NCBI RefSeq assembly: GCF_900105685.1
Contig: NZ_LT629781.1
Span: 1,240,001-1,304,000, forward strand
DNA: 64,000 bases
Source: Verrucomicrobium sp. GAS474
GTDB lineage: Bacteria; Verrucomicrobiota; Verrucomicrobiia; Methylacidiphilales; GAS474
Direction of reading: 5' to 3'
Shown here in pieces: positions 33,480 through 43,866 of this stretch (position 1 is the stretch's first letter; each line of letters opens with the position of its first letter). Position numbers and translations under genes: made by a program. Under the pieces are notes generated by a model. That model was not told the origin of the DNA. It saw nothing but the letters and a program-made list of their open reading frames with translations, and did not search any database.

Positions 33480-33795
33480 CTCGGCTTCGCAAGCACTGGG
33501 ACGCGTGATTATCCCAAGGATGCTTTTCCCATAGAGCTGTCTCCCAATAGGAGTCTGGGCGTATTGGCCCCGTCTCTCCCTGCAATACGTACCCTCCGAC
33601 GCTCCAGGAAGCAGCGGATTTTAATCCAGTGAGGAGACAAGGCGCGGGGGAAGCGCGTTCGCCTAGTTCAGGCCCTCAGAAGGGGAGGTCACGGAGGGGC
33701 GAAGCCCCTCTGTGGCTATAAAGCGGGTCGCCTCCAGCTGTACAGGGTCGACCGCGCAAGCCCCGAAGGGCTGCCCCGCCTCATGGCCTTCAAGA
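33480..33795 (+). repeat. Dispersed intergenic repeat, copy E (most complete)
   Basis: Occupies most of the 377-nt convergent junction between the cyclase and the sigma-54 activator. It has all modules in order: GCACTGGGACGCGTGATT (33493-33510), AGGAGTCTGGGCGTATTGGC (33548-33567), GGATTTTAATCCAGTGAGGA (33617-33636), hairpin GAGGGGC-GAA-GCCCCTC (33694-33710), GGCTATAAAGCGGGTCGCC, CAGCTGTACAGGGTCGACC and CCCCGAAGGGC. I see no gene in it, although an open frame in four copies reads the same short KRVASSCTG peptide. The remaining 33796-33853 shows nothing recognisable. Confidence 0.85.
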
Positions 33796-33853
33796 ACGCG
33801 ATGCGCAAGGAAGAAGCATCCAAGGAGCAGTTTCCTCTCCCTGGTGTTTCCCC

Positions 33854-35419
<1,566 letters not shown>

Positions 35420-35587
35420 GGTGGATGGAACCCTTCCTGGTGAGGTGCCTCGCGGCACATTTTAAATCGACGATCGAGCGACGACCCGGCCTAAAAAGTA
35501 TCGCTTTCGTTCAAACGATGCAATCACAAGAAATGGACGAAAATCACAACATGCTGATTACAAGCTTGATATGACTATATCCGAATC

Positions 35588-35604
35588 TTGGCACGAAAGA
35601 TGAA
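35588..35604 (+). promoter_or_regulatory. Sigma-54-like -24 element with a poor -12, upstream of the receiver-kinase gene
   Basis: TTGGCACG at 35588-35595 is a perfect -24 element, but the base pair expected as GC ten bases after GG reads GA. If used, transcription would start within about 8 nt of the ATG at 35620. Recorded because the neighbouring divergent gene encodes a sigma-54 activator; the imperfect -12 makes it doubtful. Confidence 0.25.
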
Positions 35605-35619
35605 CACTCTCTTGCGAAT

Positions 35620-36804
35620 ATGAACGATTTGTCGACCCCCTCTCACGGCCCGCGCACCACGCCCCCCGCCATCGCCCGGGAAATCCGCAAGCTCGCCGCC
35701 CAGATCCTCCTGGTCGAAAACGAGCCCGACCTCGCCCGCGCTTTCTCCGAGATGCTTCGCAAGGTCGGCTACCGTGTCGTCGTCGCCGAAGACGGGGTGA
35801 ACGCCGTCGATTTCCTGAAGGAGGCGACCCCCGACCTCATCCTTTCCGACATCGAGATGGGCGGCCTCGACGGCTGGAACCTCCTCCGCTACGTCCGCTC
35901 GACGCCGAAGCTCGCCGCGACTCCCGTCATCTTCCTCACCGGCCTCTCCGGCGAGGAGAAGGTCCGCGAGGCGATGGCCCTCGGTGCCGACGACTTCCTC
36001 AAGAAGCCGATCGACCGGAAGACCCTCCTCGACGCCATCGCCAGCCGCCTCGGCCGCGCCCAGAACTACCGGGAGGCGTGCCAGGGCCGCCTCCGCCGCC
36101 AGAAGGACTTCGTCTCCCTCATCGCCCACGACCTCGGCGGCCCCCTCACCACCTTCCGCCTCGGCCTCGACATGCTCGCCCTCGATCCCGAGAAGAAAAC
36201 CCACGACGCCCTCCCCATCGACGCCCTCCAGGGCGCCGTCGAGAGCATGACCCGGATGGTCGAGCGCCTCGTCCTGATGGCCCGCGATCCGGGCGACGAC
36301 ATCCCCCTCCAGCTCCGGCGGACGAACGTCGCCGACCTCTGCCGCCGCGCCCTCCGCCACGCCCTCGGCGTCGACGGCGTCGGCCGGGGCGCCCTCTGCA
36401 ACATCGAGGCCGATCCCACCGACCACGCGTGGATCGATCCGACCCTCGTCGAGCAGGTGATCTGCAACCTCCTCTCCAACGCCTTCAAGTATTCCCCCGA
36501 AGGGAACCCCGTCACCCTCACCGCCGAGTTCGGCAGCGGCCACCTCCGCTTCGAGGTCGCCGACACGGGGAGCGGCATCCCGGCCGACGAGATCGAGCGG
36601 CTCTACCAGCCCTTCTTCCGCTCGACCCGCCATCGCCACATCGCCGGGAACGGCGTCGGCCTCTTCGGCGTGAAGCTCCTCGTGGAGCGGCACGGCGGTC
36701 GGATCGAATGCCAGAGCCTCTCCGGCGTCGGCAGCCGCTTCGTCGTCCTCCTCCCCCTCGGCGGGCCGCGCGCCTGCGAGGGCGGCCTTCCCGGCTCCAA
36801 CTGA
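35620..36804 (+). CDS. Receiver-histidine kinase hybrid (soluble)
   Basis: A 394-residue cytoplasmic protein with reversed hybrid order: an N-terminal receiver (phospho-acceptor Asp77 in [12 protein letters not shown], Lys129 in FLKKPID), a HisKA-type dimerisation region with His170 in [14 protein letters not shown], and HATPase_c with [11 protein letters not shown] and DTGSGIP. The expected glycine box GTGLGL is modified to [10 protein letters not shown]. There are no membrane helices. Such proteins relay phosphate from another kinase. It lies divergent from the sigma-54 activator with 200 nt between starts, and chemoreceptor 2 follows 53 nt downstream. Confidence 0.85.
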   Translation: MNDLSTPSHGPRTTPPAIAREIRKLAAQILLVENEPDLARAFSEMLRKVGYRVVVAEDGVNAVDFLKEATPDLILSDIEMGGLDGWNLLRYVRSTPKLAATPVIFLTGLSGEEKVREAMALGADDFLKKPIDRKTLLDAIASRLGRAQNYREACQGRLRRQKDFVSLIAHDLGGPLTTFRLGLDMLALDPEKKTHDALPIDALQGAVESMTRMVERLVLMARDPGDDIPLQLRRTNVADLCRRALRHALGVDGVGRGALCNIEADPTDHAWIDPTLVEQVICNLLSNAFKYSPEGNPVTLTAEFGSGHLRFEVADTGSGIPADEIERLYQPFFRSTRHRHIAGNGVGLFGVKLLVERHGGRIECQSLSGVGSRFVVLLPLGGPRACEGGLPGSN

Positions 36805-36857
36805 TTTCCTTCCGCTCCGTCCCACCCCCCACCCCCCAAACCGCAAAATCCCCCACC

Positions 36858-38576
36858 ATGAAAAACTGGACCCTGACCCAACGCATCGCCCTCAATTCCG
36901 CCCTGCTGTGCCTCGTCATCGCGGGCATCTCCCTCTTCGCCGTCGAGGGAATCCTGAACCTGAAGCAGCTCGGCCTCAGCCTCTCCGAGGACTCGATCCC
37001 CGGCGTCCTCACCGCGCAGAAGATCGTCAACGGACGGCTGCGGACCGACACCCTCCTCCACAAGATCGCCCTCGCGAAGAGCCCCGAGGAGATCACCGCC
37101 ATCAAGGCGGAGATCGACAGCGTCGGCGTCACCGTCAGCCAGGCCGTGAAGGACTACCAGGGGACCATCTTCGATGCCGCCGACAAGAAGAACTTCGACG
37201 CCCTCCAGGCGACCCGCGACACCTACAAGGCCGCCAAGCAGCAATACCTCGACACCGTCGCGACCAATCGCGAGGCCGGGCTCGAGCTCCTCGAGACCCG
37301 CGTCGGCCCCGCCGGCCTCGCCTACCAGAACGCCGGTATCGCCCTCCTCCAGTTCAACGCCGACCAGGCCTCCCAGCGCGGCGCGAAGCTGAAGGCCCTC
37401 GTCGCCACCCTCGTCGAGTGGATCGTCGGCGTCGGCAGCGCCGCCATCGCCCTCGGCATCGTCCTCTCCGTGACGAACGTCCGCTCCATCTCCCGCGTCC
37501 TCCGCGCCGTTTCCGACACCCTCCACGCCGGGGCCTCCCAGGTGGCCTCCGCCGCCGGGCAGGTCGCCTCGGCCAGCCAGGCCCTCGCCGCCGGGGCGAG
37601 CCAGCAGGCCGCCTCCCTCGAGGAGACCAGCGCCTCCGTCGAGGAGATCGGCAGCATGACGAAGCGGAACGCCGACGGCGCCCGCACCGCCCGCACCCTC
37701 TCCGGGGAGAACCGCGCCGCCGCCGCCGAGGGCGCCGCCCGCACCGCCGAGCTGAGCAAGGCGATGGAGACCATCCGCGAGGCGAGCGCCGCCATGGCCT
37801 CGACCATCAGCGGCATCAAGACGTCGAGCGACGACGTCTCGAAGATCATCAAGACGATCGACGAGATCGCGTTCCAGACGAACATCCTCGCCCTGAACGC
37901 CGCCGTCGAGGCGGCCCGCGCCGGGGAAGCCGGGGCCGGGTTCGCCGTCGTCGCCGAGGAAGTCCGCTCCCTCGCCCAGCGGAGCGCCGAGGCCGCGAAG
38001 GAGACCGCCCGCAAGATCGAGGTCTCCGTCGAGCAGAGCCACCGCGGCGTCGAAGCCAACGCCCGCGTCGAGGCCGGGATCGCCGAGATCGCCCGCACCG
38101 CCCAGTCGGTGAGCGAGAGCCTCTCGAAGATCGAGACCGGCGCCCGCGAGGTCGACGCCCTCGTCGCCCAGATCGACAACGCCTCCCGCGAGCAGAGCGA
38201 GGGGCTGAGCCAGATCGGGACCGCCGTCGCCGAGATCGACGGCGTCACCCAGAAGACCGCCGCCGCCGCCGAGGAATCGGCGAGCGCCGCCGAGGAACTG
38301 AGCGGCCAGTCGGTCGAGCTCCAGAACGCCGTCCGCACCCTCGTCCTCCTGGTCGACGGGGCGAAGAAGGCCGGTGCCGAAGTCGTCGCCTCCTCTTCCG
38401 CCTCGGCCATCCGGGGCATCCCGATGAACGACGAGGAGCGCCGCCATCATCAGAATCATTCCCTCCGCTTCGAGCGGGAGCGGACCGGGGTCGCCTCCCT
38501 CATCCCCACCCACGCGATCAGCGGCGGCCGGAACCTCCGGCGGCAGACCGCCTTCAAGGCCGAGGCCGGGAGCTGA
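36858..38576 (+). CDS. Methyl-accepting chemotaxis protein (chemoreceptor 2)
   Basis: A 572-residue receptor: membrane helix 1 (about 9-31), periplasmic four-helix-bundle sensor (about 32-180), membrane helix 2 (about 188-210) and the cytoplasmic coil with tip [21 protein letters not shown] basic, His/Arg-containing tail follows after about residue 525. The 170 nt at 37842-38011 match chemoreceptor 1 at 168 positions, including synonymous sites, which suggests gene conversion. It ends 31 nt before a strong terminator. Confidence 0.88.
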   Translation: MKNWTLTQRIALNSALLCLVIAGISLFAVEGILNLKQLGLSLSEDSIPGVLTAQKIVNGRLRTDTLLHKIALAKSPEEITAIKAEIDSVGVTVSQAVKDYQGTIFDAADKKNFDALQATRDTYKAAKQQYLDTVATNREAGLELLETRVGPAGLAYQNAGIALLQFNADQASQRGAKLKALVATLVEWIVGVGSAAIALGIVLSVTNVRSISRVLRAVSDTLHAGASQVASAAGQVASASQALAAGASQQAASLEETSASVEEIGSMTKRNADGARTARTLSGENRAAAAEGAARTAELSKAMETIREASAAMASTISGIKTSSDDVSKIIKTIDEIAFQTNILALNAAVEAARAGEAGAGFAVVAEEVRSLAQRSAEAAKETARKIEVSVEQSHRGVEANARVEAGIAEIARTAQSVSESLSKIETGAREVDALVAQIDNASREQSEGLSQIGTAVAEIDGVTQKTAAAAEESASAAEELSGQSVELQNAVRTLVLLVDGAKKAGAEVVASSSASAIRGIPMNDEERRHHQNHSLRFERERTGVASLIPTHAISGGRNLRRQTAFKAEAGS

Positions 38577-38607
38577 TCGGAAGAGAGATCACCGGGCCCG
38601 GGCTCAT

Positions 38608-38647
38608 CGCGCCCGCCTTGCAATCGCAGGGCGGGCGCGTTAGTTTT
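38608..38647 (+). terminator. Rho-independent terminator after chemoreceptor 2
   Basis: CGCGCCCGCC (38608-38617) pairs perfectly with GGCGGGCGCG (38630-38639); inside, TGC and GCA extend the stem after one mismatch around an AATC loop. A T-rich tract TTAGTTTT follows. It ends the transcript of the receiver-kinase/chemoreceptor 2 unit and lies directly upstream of the next small gene. Confidence 0.8.
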
Positions 38648-38657
38648 CGCTCCCGCC

Positions 38658-39047
38658 ATGATCAGCCAAGGATACGTCGCCATCTTCAAGACCCCCTTCG
38701 ACAAGGAAACCGTCGGTGCGTGCGTCGCCTCCTGGCTCACCCGCTTCGACGCCGTCGAGCAGGTCGCCCCCCACACCGGCGCGGGGACCGGATTCACCCT
38801 CTCGGTGAAGGAGCCGAAGGACGTCATGTACGGGTCCGATTCCCTCCAGTTCCGCGTCCTCCAGGCCCCCGATTTCGCCTGGGTCTACCTCACGATGGGC
38901 CGACGCGCCATCGAGACCAGCGCCCTCCCCCATCCCGATCTCTCCCTCCCCCTCGACCTCCTCCTCGACCTCCCCGGCCTCGCCGAAATCGTTCCCGATT
39001 ACGAGGACGGACGGCTGACGGAGCTGGAGCAGGAAGGGTTGCTGTAA
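38658..39047 (+). CDS. Hypothetical protein
   Basis: A 129-residue soluble, acidic protein that I do not recognise. No signal peptide, membrane helix or cysteine cluster. It reads as a compact alpha/beta domain (opening ISQGYVAIFKTPFDKE, ending in an acidic DYEDGRLTELEQEG tail). It follows a strong terminator, so it has its own promoter, and the next gene starts 69 nt downstream. Assigned as a gene on length, codon use consistent with the neighbours and position. Confidence 0.65.
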   Translation: MISQGYVAIFKTPFDKETVGACVASWLTRFDAVEQVAPHTGAGTGFTLSVKEPKDVMYGSDSLQFRVLQAPDFAWVYLTMGRRAIETSALPHPDLSLPLDLLLDLPGLAEIVPDYEDGRLTELEQEGLL

Positions 39048-39116
39048 GGCCGGGAGGCGGTCGCCTTCCAATCCCGAATAGGTTGTCTCTCCCCTCCGGT
39101 CGGCTATCCTGAGGAA

Positions 39117-39668
39117 ATGACGGCACGCCTCCCGGTCCTTCTCCTCTGCCTCGCGCCCTTCTTCCTCCGCGCGGCGGAGCCGTCCCCCCTGATGACGATC
39201 CCGCCGGGCGACTATGCGCGGGAAATGGGCGACCAGACGTTGAAGGATCCCGCCGGGGGCCGCCATTTCTCGGCCGACGTGAAGGGGTATGTCGTCGTCG
39301 TGATCTTCTCCGTTCCCGATCTCAGCCAGGGAGGCCGCCAGAAAAAGTGGGCGAAGTTCCTTGCCGAGGAGGGGGCGACCCGCCTCCCCCGCGCGGTCAA
39401 ATTCGCCCTGATCGAGGACATGGCCCAGTCGGGCCTCTCCGGCATGGCCCGGGACGAGATGAAGAAGGAATTCGCCCCCAAAGCGCGCCCCCTCCTCCTG
39501 CTCGACGAGACGGGCGCGATCACCCACGGCTTCGGCATCCCCCGGGACCGGACCCAGGTCCTCGTCTACGACAAGAAGGGCCGCCTCCGCCACGTCGAGA
39601 CCGCCAACCCGACCCCCGAGAGCGCGGGCCGGGTCCGGCAGATCGCCGCCCTCCTCCTCGCGGAATAG
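39117..39668 (+). CDS. Secreted protein with thioredoxin-like fold
   Basis: A 183-residue protein with a clear signal peptide (hydrophobic LPVLLLCLAPFFL, cleavage probably after RAAEP or just before it). The mature part reads as a redoxin-like beta-alpha-beta fold (GYVVVVIFSVPDL, ARPLLLLDETGAITHGFG, VLVYDKKGRLRHVE), similar to YtfJ/TlpA-type proteins, but there is no CXXC active site, so it cannot be a thiol-disulfide oxidoreductase. Function unknown. Confidence 0.65.
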   Translation: MTARLPVLLLCLAPFFLRAAEPSPLMTIPPGDYAREMGDQTLKDPAGGRHFSADVKGYVVVVIFSVPDLSQGGRQKKWAKFLAEEGATRLPRAVKFALIEDMAQSGLSGMARDEMKKEFAPKARPLLLLDETGAITHGFGIPRDRTQVLVYDKKGRLRHVETANPTPESAGRVRQIAALLLAE

Positions 39669-39751
39669 CCCTGCGCGGGCGATTCCCGGCCCCTTCCCCT
39701 TCCCGGCTCCCCCGTGCCCGGAGCAATGTTTAGACAAACGGATGTGTTTCC

Positions 39752-39769
39752 GGAACCGGTCCCGGTTCC
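39752..39769. promoter_or_regulatory. Inverted repeat upstream of the beta-repeat protein gene
   Basis: GGAACCG (39752-39758) and CGGTTCC (39763-39769) form a perfect 7-bp inverted repeat with a 4-nt centre, about 80 nt before the start at 39850. It could be an operator or a small hairpin; there is no T-run. The region between it and the gene is the most AT-rich of this intergenic stretch. Confidence 0.35.
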
Positions 39770-39849
39770 TCGTCACGGTACGCGAGCTAAAAGGCGTATG
39801 TTGAAATCACAACTTGTCGGCAAAGAGTTCGCCCAACCCTTCCCTCCCT

Positions 39850-41448
39850 ATGAAGCATCTCGCCCGAAAGCTCCTCCCCCTCGCCGCTCTCCTGGCCCTG
39901 GCCATTCCCGCCCGGGCGACCGACGGGATCTGGTACAACACCACCACGACCGGCACCTTCAACTGGTCCGACGCTGCCAATTGGTACCAGAACGCCGTTC
40001 CGAACGGCGTCGACGATACCGCGCTCTTCGCCTACGGCGGGACCGGGACCCAGACCATCAACGTGGGCACGGTGACCCTTGGCGGTATCCGCATCACCAA
40101 CGGAATCCCCTTCTTCGCCGCCGGCGGGACCATCACCTTCCAATCGTCGACGGGGACGGCCACGATCGAAAATACGGTCAACGGCACTTCCTTCAATACG
40201 AGCCTCGTCTTCAACTCGGCGACGACCGTCGACACCGGTTATTTGGACTCGCTCATCTTTCAGACCTCGATGACCGGGAGTGGCGTAATCACCAAAGTCG
40301 GCTTGGGGACCCTCGATATCGGGAACTACAGCAGCACCAATTATTCCGGCACCATGGTGATCAACCAGGGAGGGGTCTGGCTCACCCCCAACGGCACCTC
40401 CTTCGTCAACGCCACGGTCACGGTCAACAACGGCGGCACCCTGACCGACGGCAGCAGTTACCATCAGAACTCGATCAACGGCCTCACCGTCAACGAAGGC
40501 GGCATCGTCAATCTCGGCAACACGACGATCAACGGCACCTTCGACATCACCGGGGGGACGGTGAAGGGTTCCGCCGGTTACGGGCTCTACGCGGGAACCG
40601 CGACCACGATCAACGTCCACGCGGACAGCGTCCAGTCGGTCTTCTCCGCCGAGATCGACACGACCTCGGCGCTGACCTTCAACGTCGAGCGGGGGACGAC
40701 CACCGGGTCCGATCTCAACTTCAGCTCCGCCTTCAAGGCCGCCTCGACGACGGGGATCACGAAGACCGGCGCGGGGATCATGCAATGGTCGGCGACCAGC
40801 ACCACGGCCTATACCGGGACGACGACCGTGAAGAACGGCACCCTCCAGGTGACCGGCCTCATCGCCTCGACCGGGGCGACCAAGATCATCGCCGATACCG
40901 GAGTGAACGCCGTCCTCACCGGCACCGGCGACGGGAGCACCACCGGGAAGATCAACGGGGCGACGACGATCGGCGGCGGCCTCGGCACCTCGATCGTCGA
41001 CGCGGGCTCGACCGGCGACGGCTCGACGACGATCGGGACGATGGTCTTCGCCACGACGCTGGCCTTCGGCACGAACTCGACCCTCCGCTTCGAGCTCAAC
41101 AGCACCACGAAGACGATCGACTTGCTGAAGGTGACCGGCGCGGCCTCCCTCGGCTCCGGCCTCGCCCTCCTCAGCGGCTCCGACCTCGGGAACAGCGCCC
41201 TCACGCTGGGGACCAAGTTCACCCTCCTCAGCGCGGCGAGCGTTTCGGGCACCTTCCAGGGCCTCGCCGAGGGCTCGACCTTCACCCTCGGCAGCAATCT
41301 CTTCCAGATCAGCTACCTCAACAACGCCGTCACGCTGACCGCCGTCGCCGTGCCGGAGCCGTCGACGTGGGTGCTTCTCGGGCTGGGCAGCCTCGCCGTC
41401 GCCCGGGTGGCGCGGCGGAAGGCGGGCGGCCTGGCCGCCTCGGTCTAA
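39850..41448 (+). CDS. Secreted autotransporter-associated beta-strand-repeat protein with PEP-CTERM tail
   Basis: A 532-residue secreted protein. A signal peptide (KHLARKLLPLAALLALAIPARA) precedes a Thr/Ser/Gly/Asn-rich beta-helical body with recurring GxGTLxxGNY and TTVKNGTLQVTG-like strands, typical of the autotransporter-associated beta-strand repeat found in verrucomicrobia. The C-terminus has the PEP-CTERM sorting signal: VPEPSTW, a hydrophobic helix and a basic ARVARRK end, which directs processing by an exosortase. No exosortase is encoded in the window. It is probably a surface or matrix protein. The stop overlaps the stop of tex by 4 nt on the opposite strand. Confidence 0.85.
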   Translation: MKHLARKLLPLAALLALAIPARATDGIWYNTTTTGTFNWSDAANWYQNAVPNGVDDTALFAYGGTGTQTINVGTVTLGGIRITNGIPFFAAGGTITFQSSTGTATIENTVNGTSFNTSLVFNSATTVDTGYLDSLIFQTSMTGSGVITKVGLGTLDIGNYSSTNYSGTMVINQGGVWLTPNGTSFVNATVTVNNGGTLTDGSSYHQNSINGLTVNEGGIVNLGNTTINGTFDITGGTVKGSAGYGLYAGTATTINVHADSVQSVFSAEIDTTSALTFNVERGTTTGSDLNFSSAFKAASTTGITKTGAGIMQWSATSTTAYTGTTTVKNGTLQVTGLIASTGATKIIADTGVNAVLTGTGDGSTTGKINGATTIGGGLGTSIVDAGSTGDGSTTIGTMVFATTLAFGTNSTLRFELNSTTKTIDLLKVTGAASLGSGLALLSGSDLGNSALTLGTKFTLLSAASVSGTFQGLAEGSTFTLGSNLFQISYLNNAVTLTAVAVPEPSTWVLLGLGSLAVARVARRKAGGLAASV

Positions 41449-43745
41449 CGCTTTCCCTTCGAGAGGGCCTCGGTGAACCAGTCGTTCCCCGTGGAACGGC
41501 CTCCGCTGCCGAAGCCCGAACCCGGGCGGCCTCCGTCGCGTCCCTGACCGCCGGTCGGGGCGGGGCGCGGGCCGCCGGGGGAGCTCTTCCCCGTCGCGGC
41601 TGCCCCGATCAGCGGGGCGGCCTTCATCGAGAGGGCGATCCGCTTCCGGGGCAGGTCGACGTCGGTGACGGTGACCATGACTTTCTGCTGCACCTTCACG
41701 ACCTCGGAGGCGTCCCGGACGAAGTGGTCAGCGAGCTGGCTCACGTGGATCAGGCCGTCCTGGTGGACGCCGATGTCGACGAAGGCGCCGAAGGCGGTGA
41801 CGTTCGTCACGATGCCGGGGAGCTTCATCCCCGGCTTGAGATCCTCGATCTTCTCGACCCCCGCCTCGAAGGCGAAGACCTCGAATTGCTGTCGCGGGTC
41901 GCGGCCCGGTTTCGCGAGCTCGGCGACGATGTCGTTGAGCGTCGGGAGGCCGACGGCCTCGGTCGCGTAGCGGGAGAGGTCGAGCTTCCGGCGGAGCCCG
42001 GCGTCGCGCATCAGGTCGGAGACCGAGCAGCCGAGGTCCTTCGCCATCGCGTCGACGAGGTCGTAACGTTCCGGGTGGACGGCGCTGGCGTCGAGGGGGT
42101 GCTCCCCCTCGCGGATGCGGAGGAAGCCCGCCGCCTGCTCGAAGGCCTTTGGCCCGAGGCGCTCGACCTTCTTCAGCTCGGCGCGGGACTTGAACGGCCC
42201 GTTCGCGTCGCGGTGGGCGACGATGCTCCCCGCGAGGGTCGGGCCGAGGCCGGAGACGTAGGTGAGGAGCTGCTTGCTCGCGGTGTTCAGCTCGACGCCG
42301 ACGCCGTTCACGCAGCTCACCACGACGTCGTCGAGGCTCCGCTTCAGCGCGGGCTGGTCGACGTCGTGCTGGTATTGGCCGACGCCGATCGACTTCGGGT
42401 CGAGCTTCACCAGCTCGGCGAGCGGGTCCATCAGCCGCCGCCCGATCGAGACCGCGCCCCGGACGGTGAGGTCGTGGGTCGGGAATTCCTCCCGCGCCAC
42501 GTCGGAGGCGGAGTAGATCGACGCGCCGCTCTCGTTCACCATGACGATGGGGATCGTCAGCTTCAGGAGCTTCACGAAGGTCTCGGTCTCCCGGCCCGCG
42601 GTGCCGTTGCCGATGGCGATCGCCTCGATCTCGTACTTCCGGATCATGCTCAGCAGCGCCTCGGCGGCGTCGCGCCGTTCCCCGGCGGAGGAGGCGGTCG
42701 GGTAGACGACGTCGTGATGGAGGAGCTTCCCCTGCCGGTCGAGGCAGACGATCTTGCAGCCGGTGCGGAACCCGGGGTCGATCGCCAGGACGCTCTTCCG
42801 CCCCAGCGGCGAGGAGAGGAGGAGTTCGCGCAGGTTCTCGGCGAAGACCCGGATCGCCTCGGCGTCGGCCTTCTTCTTCGAGTCGAGCCGCATCTGCCCC
42901 TCGATGGCGAACATGAGGAGCCGCTTGTAGCTGTCCTGCACCGCCATCCGCACCTGCTCGGCGGCGGGGCCGCTCCCCTTGACGAAGAGCGGCTCCAGGA
43001 GGCGGAGGGCCTCCTCCTCGGCGACGGTGATCCGCATGAGGAGGAATTCCTCGGCCTCGCCCCGCCGCATGGCGAGGAGGCGGTGGCTCGGTACCTTGGC
43101 GAGGGGCTCGCTCCAGTCGAAGTAATCCTTGAACTTCGCCCCGGCCTCCTCCTTCTCGAACATCACCTTCGACTTCACGATGCCCTGCTTCTCGTAGAGC
43201 TCGCGGAGTTGGGCGCGGGCCGTCGGGTCGTCGCTGACCTGCTCGGCGAGGATGTCCCGCGCCCCGGCCAGCGCGGCCTCGGCGGTCGCCACGCCCTTCT
43301 CGGCATCGACGAAGGCCGCCGCCTCGGCCAGCGGGTCGGTCGTCGGCTGCTGCGCGAAGAGGAGGAGGGCGAGGGGCTCGAGCCCCTGTTCCTTCGCGAT
43401 GGTTGCCTTCGTCCGGCGCTTCGGTCGGTAGGGCTGGTAGATGTCCTCCAGGCGGGTCAGCGAGTCGGCTGCGGCGACCGCCTCCTTCAGCGCGTCGGTG
43501 AGGAGGTTCCGCTCGGTCAGCGACTTCACGATCGCCTCGCGCCGCTGGTCGACCTCGGCGAGGCTGATCAGCCGGTCGCGGATCGTCGTGATCGCGACCT
43601 CGTCGAGGGTGCCGGTGACTTCCTTGCGGTAGCGGGCGATGAAGGGAACCGTCGCCCCCTCGGCGAAAAGCTGGGCCGTCGCCAACACCTGCCGGGGCTG
43701 AACCTTCAGCTCTTCGGCGATCTTCTTGATATAAAGTTCGTTCAT
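41445..43745 (-). CDS. tex: Tex-family RNA-binding transcription accessory protein
   Basis: A 766-residue Tex protein with the usual order: N-terminal helical domain (QLFAEGATVPFIARYRKEVTG), YqgF/RuvC-like fold (VLAIDPGFRTGCKIVCLD), helix-hairpin-helix (LLTYVSGLGPTLAGSIVAHR), and an S1 RNA-binding domain near residue 640-715 (GIVTNVTAFGAFVDIGVHQDGLIHVSQLAD). The tail is Gly/Arg/Pro-rich. Tex binds nucleic acid and affects transcription in diverse bacteria. It is transcribed divergently from the transpeptidase gene and converges, with a 4-nt overlap, on the beta-repeat protein gene. Confidence 0.95.
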   Translation of the reverse strand: MNELYIKKIAEELKVQPRQVLATAQLFAEGATVPFIARYRKEVTGTLDEVAITTIRDRLISLAEVDQRREAIVKSLTERNLLTDALKEAVAAADSLTRLEDIYQPYRPKRRTKATIAKEQGLEPLALLLFAQQPTTDPLAEAAAFVDAEKGVATAEAALAGARDILAEQVSDDPTARAQLRELYEKQGIVKSKVMFEKEEAGAKFKDYFDWSEPLAKVPSHRLLAMRRGEAEEFLLMRITVAEEEALRLLEPLFVKGSGPAAEQVRMAVQDSYKRLLMFAIEGQMRLDSKKKADAEAIRVFAENLRELLLSSPLGRKSVLAIDPGFRTGCKIVCLDRQGKLLHHDVVYPTASSAGERRDAAEALLSMIRKYEIEAIAIGNGTAGRETETFVKLLKLTIPIVMVNESGASIYSASDVAREEFPTHDLTVRGAVSIGRRLMDPLAELVKLDPKSIGVGQYQHDVDQPALKRSLDDVVVSCVNGVGVELNTASKQLLTYVSGLGPTLAGSIVAHRDANGPFKSRAELKKVERLGPKAFEQAAGFLRIREGEHPLDASAVHPERYDLVDAMAKDLGCSVSDLMRDAGLRRKLDLSRYATEAVGLPTLNDIVAELAKPGRDPRQQFEVFAFEAGVEKIEDLKPGMKLPGIVTNVTAFGAFVDIGVHQDGLIHVSQLADHFVRDASEVVKVQQKVMVTVTDVDLPRKRIALSMKAAPLIGAAATGKSSPGGPRPAPTGGQGRDGGRPGSGFGSGGRSTGNDWFTEALSKGKR

Positions 43746-43849
43746 GAAAAAGGAGCCTCGTTTTTATCAAGCGGGGGCGGGAAGTACCAGCCCTATCGGG
43801 CGGGCTGACCCGGTTCACCCGATTCCCCTGATTTGCGCAAAAGGCCCTT

Positions 43850-43857
43850 AGGAGGGA
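43850..43857 (+). promoter_or_regulatory. Strong Shine-Dalgarno before the transpeptidase gene
   Basis: AGGAGGGA at 43850-43857, nine to ten nucleotides before the ATG at 43867, fixes this start. Strong Shine-Dalgarno sequences are uncommon in this window, where many starts have none. Confidence 0.7.
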
Positions 43858-43866
43858 GAGTATCGC

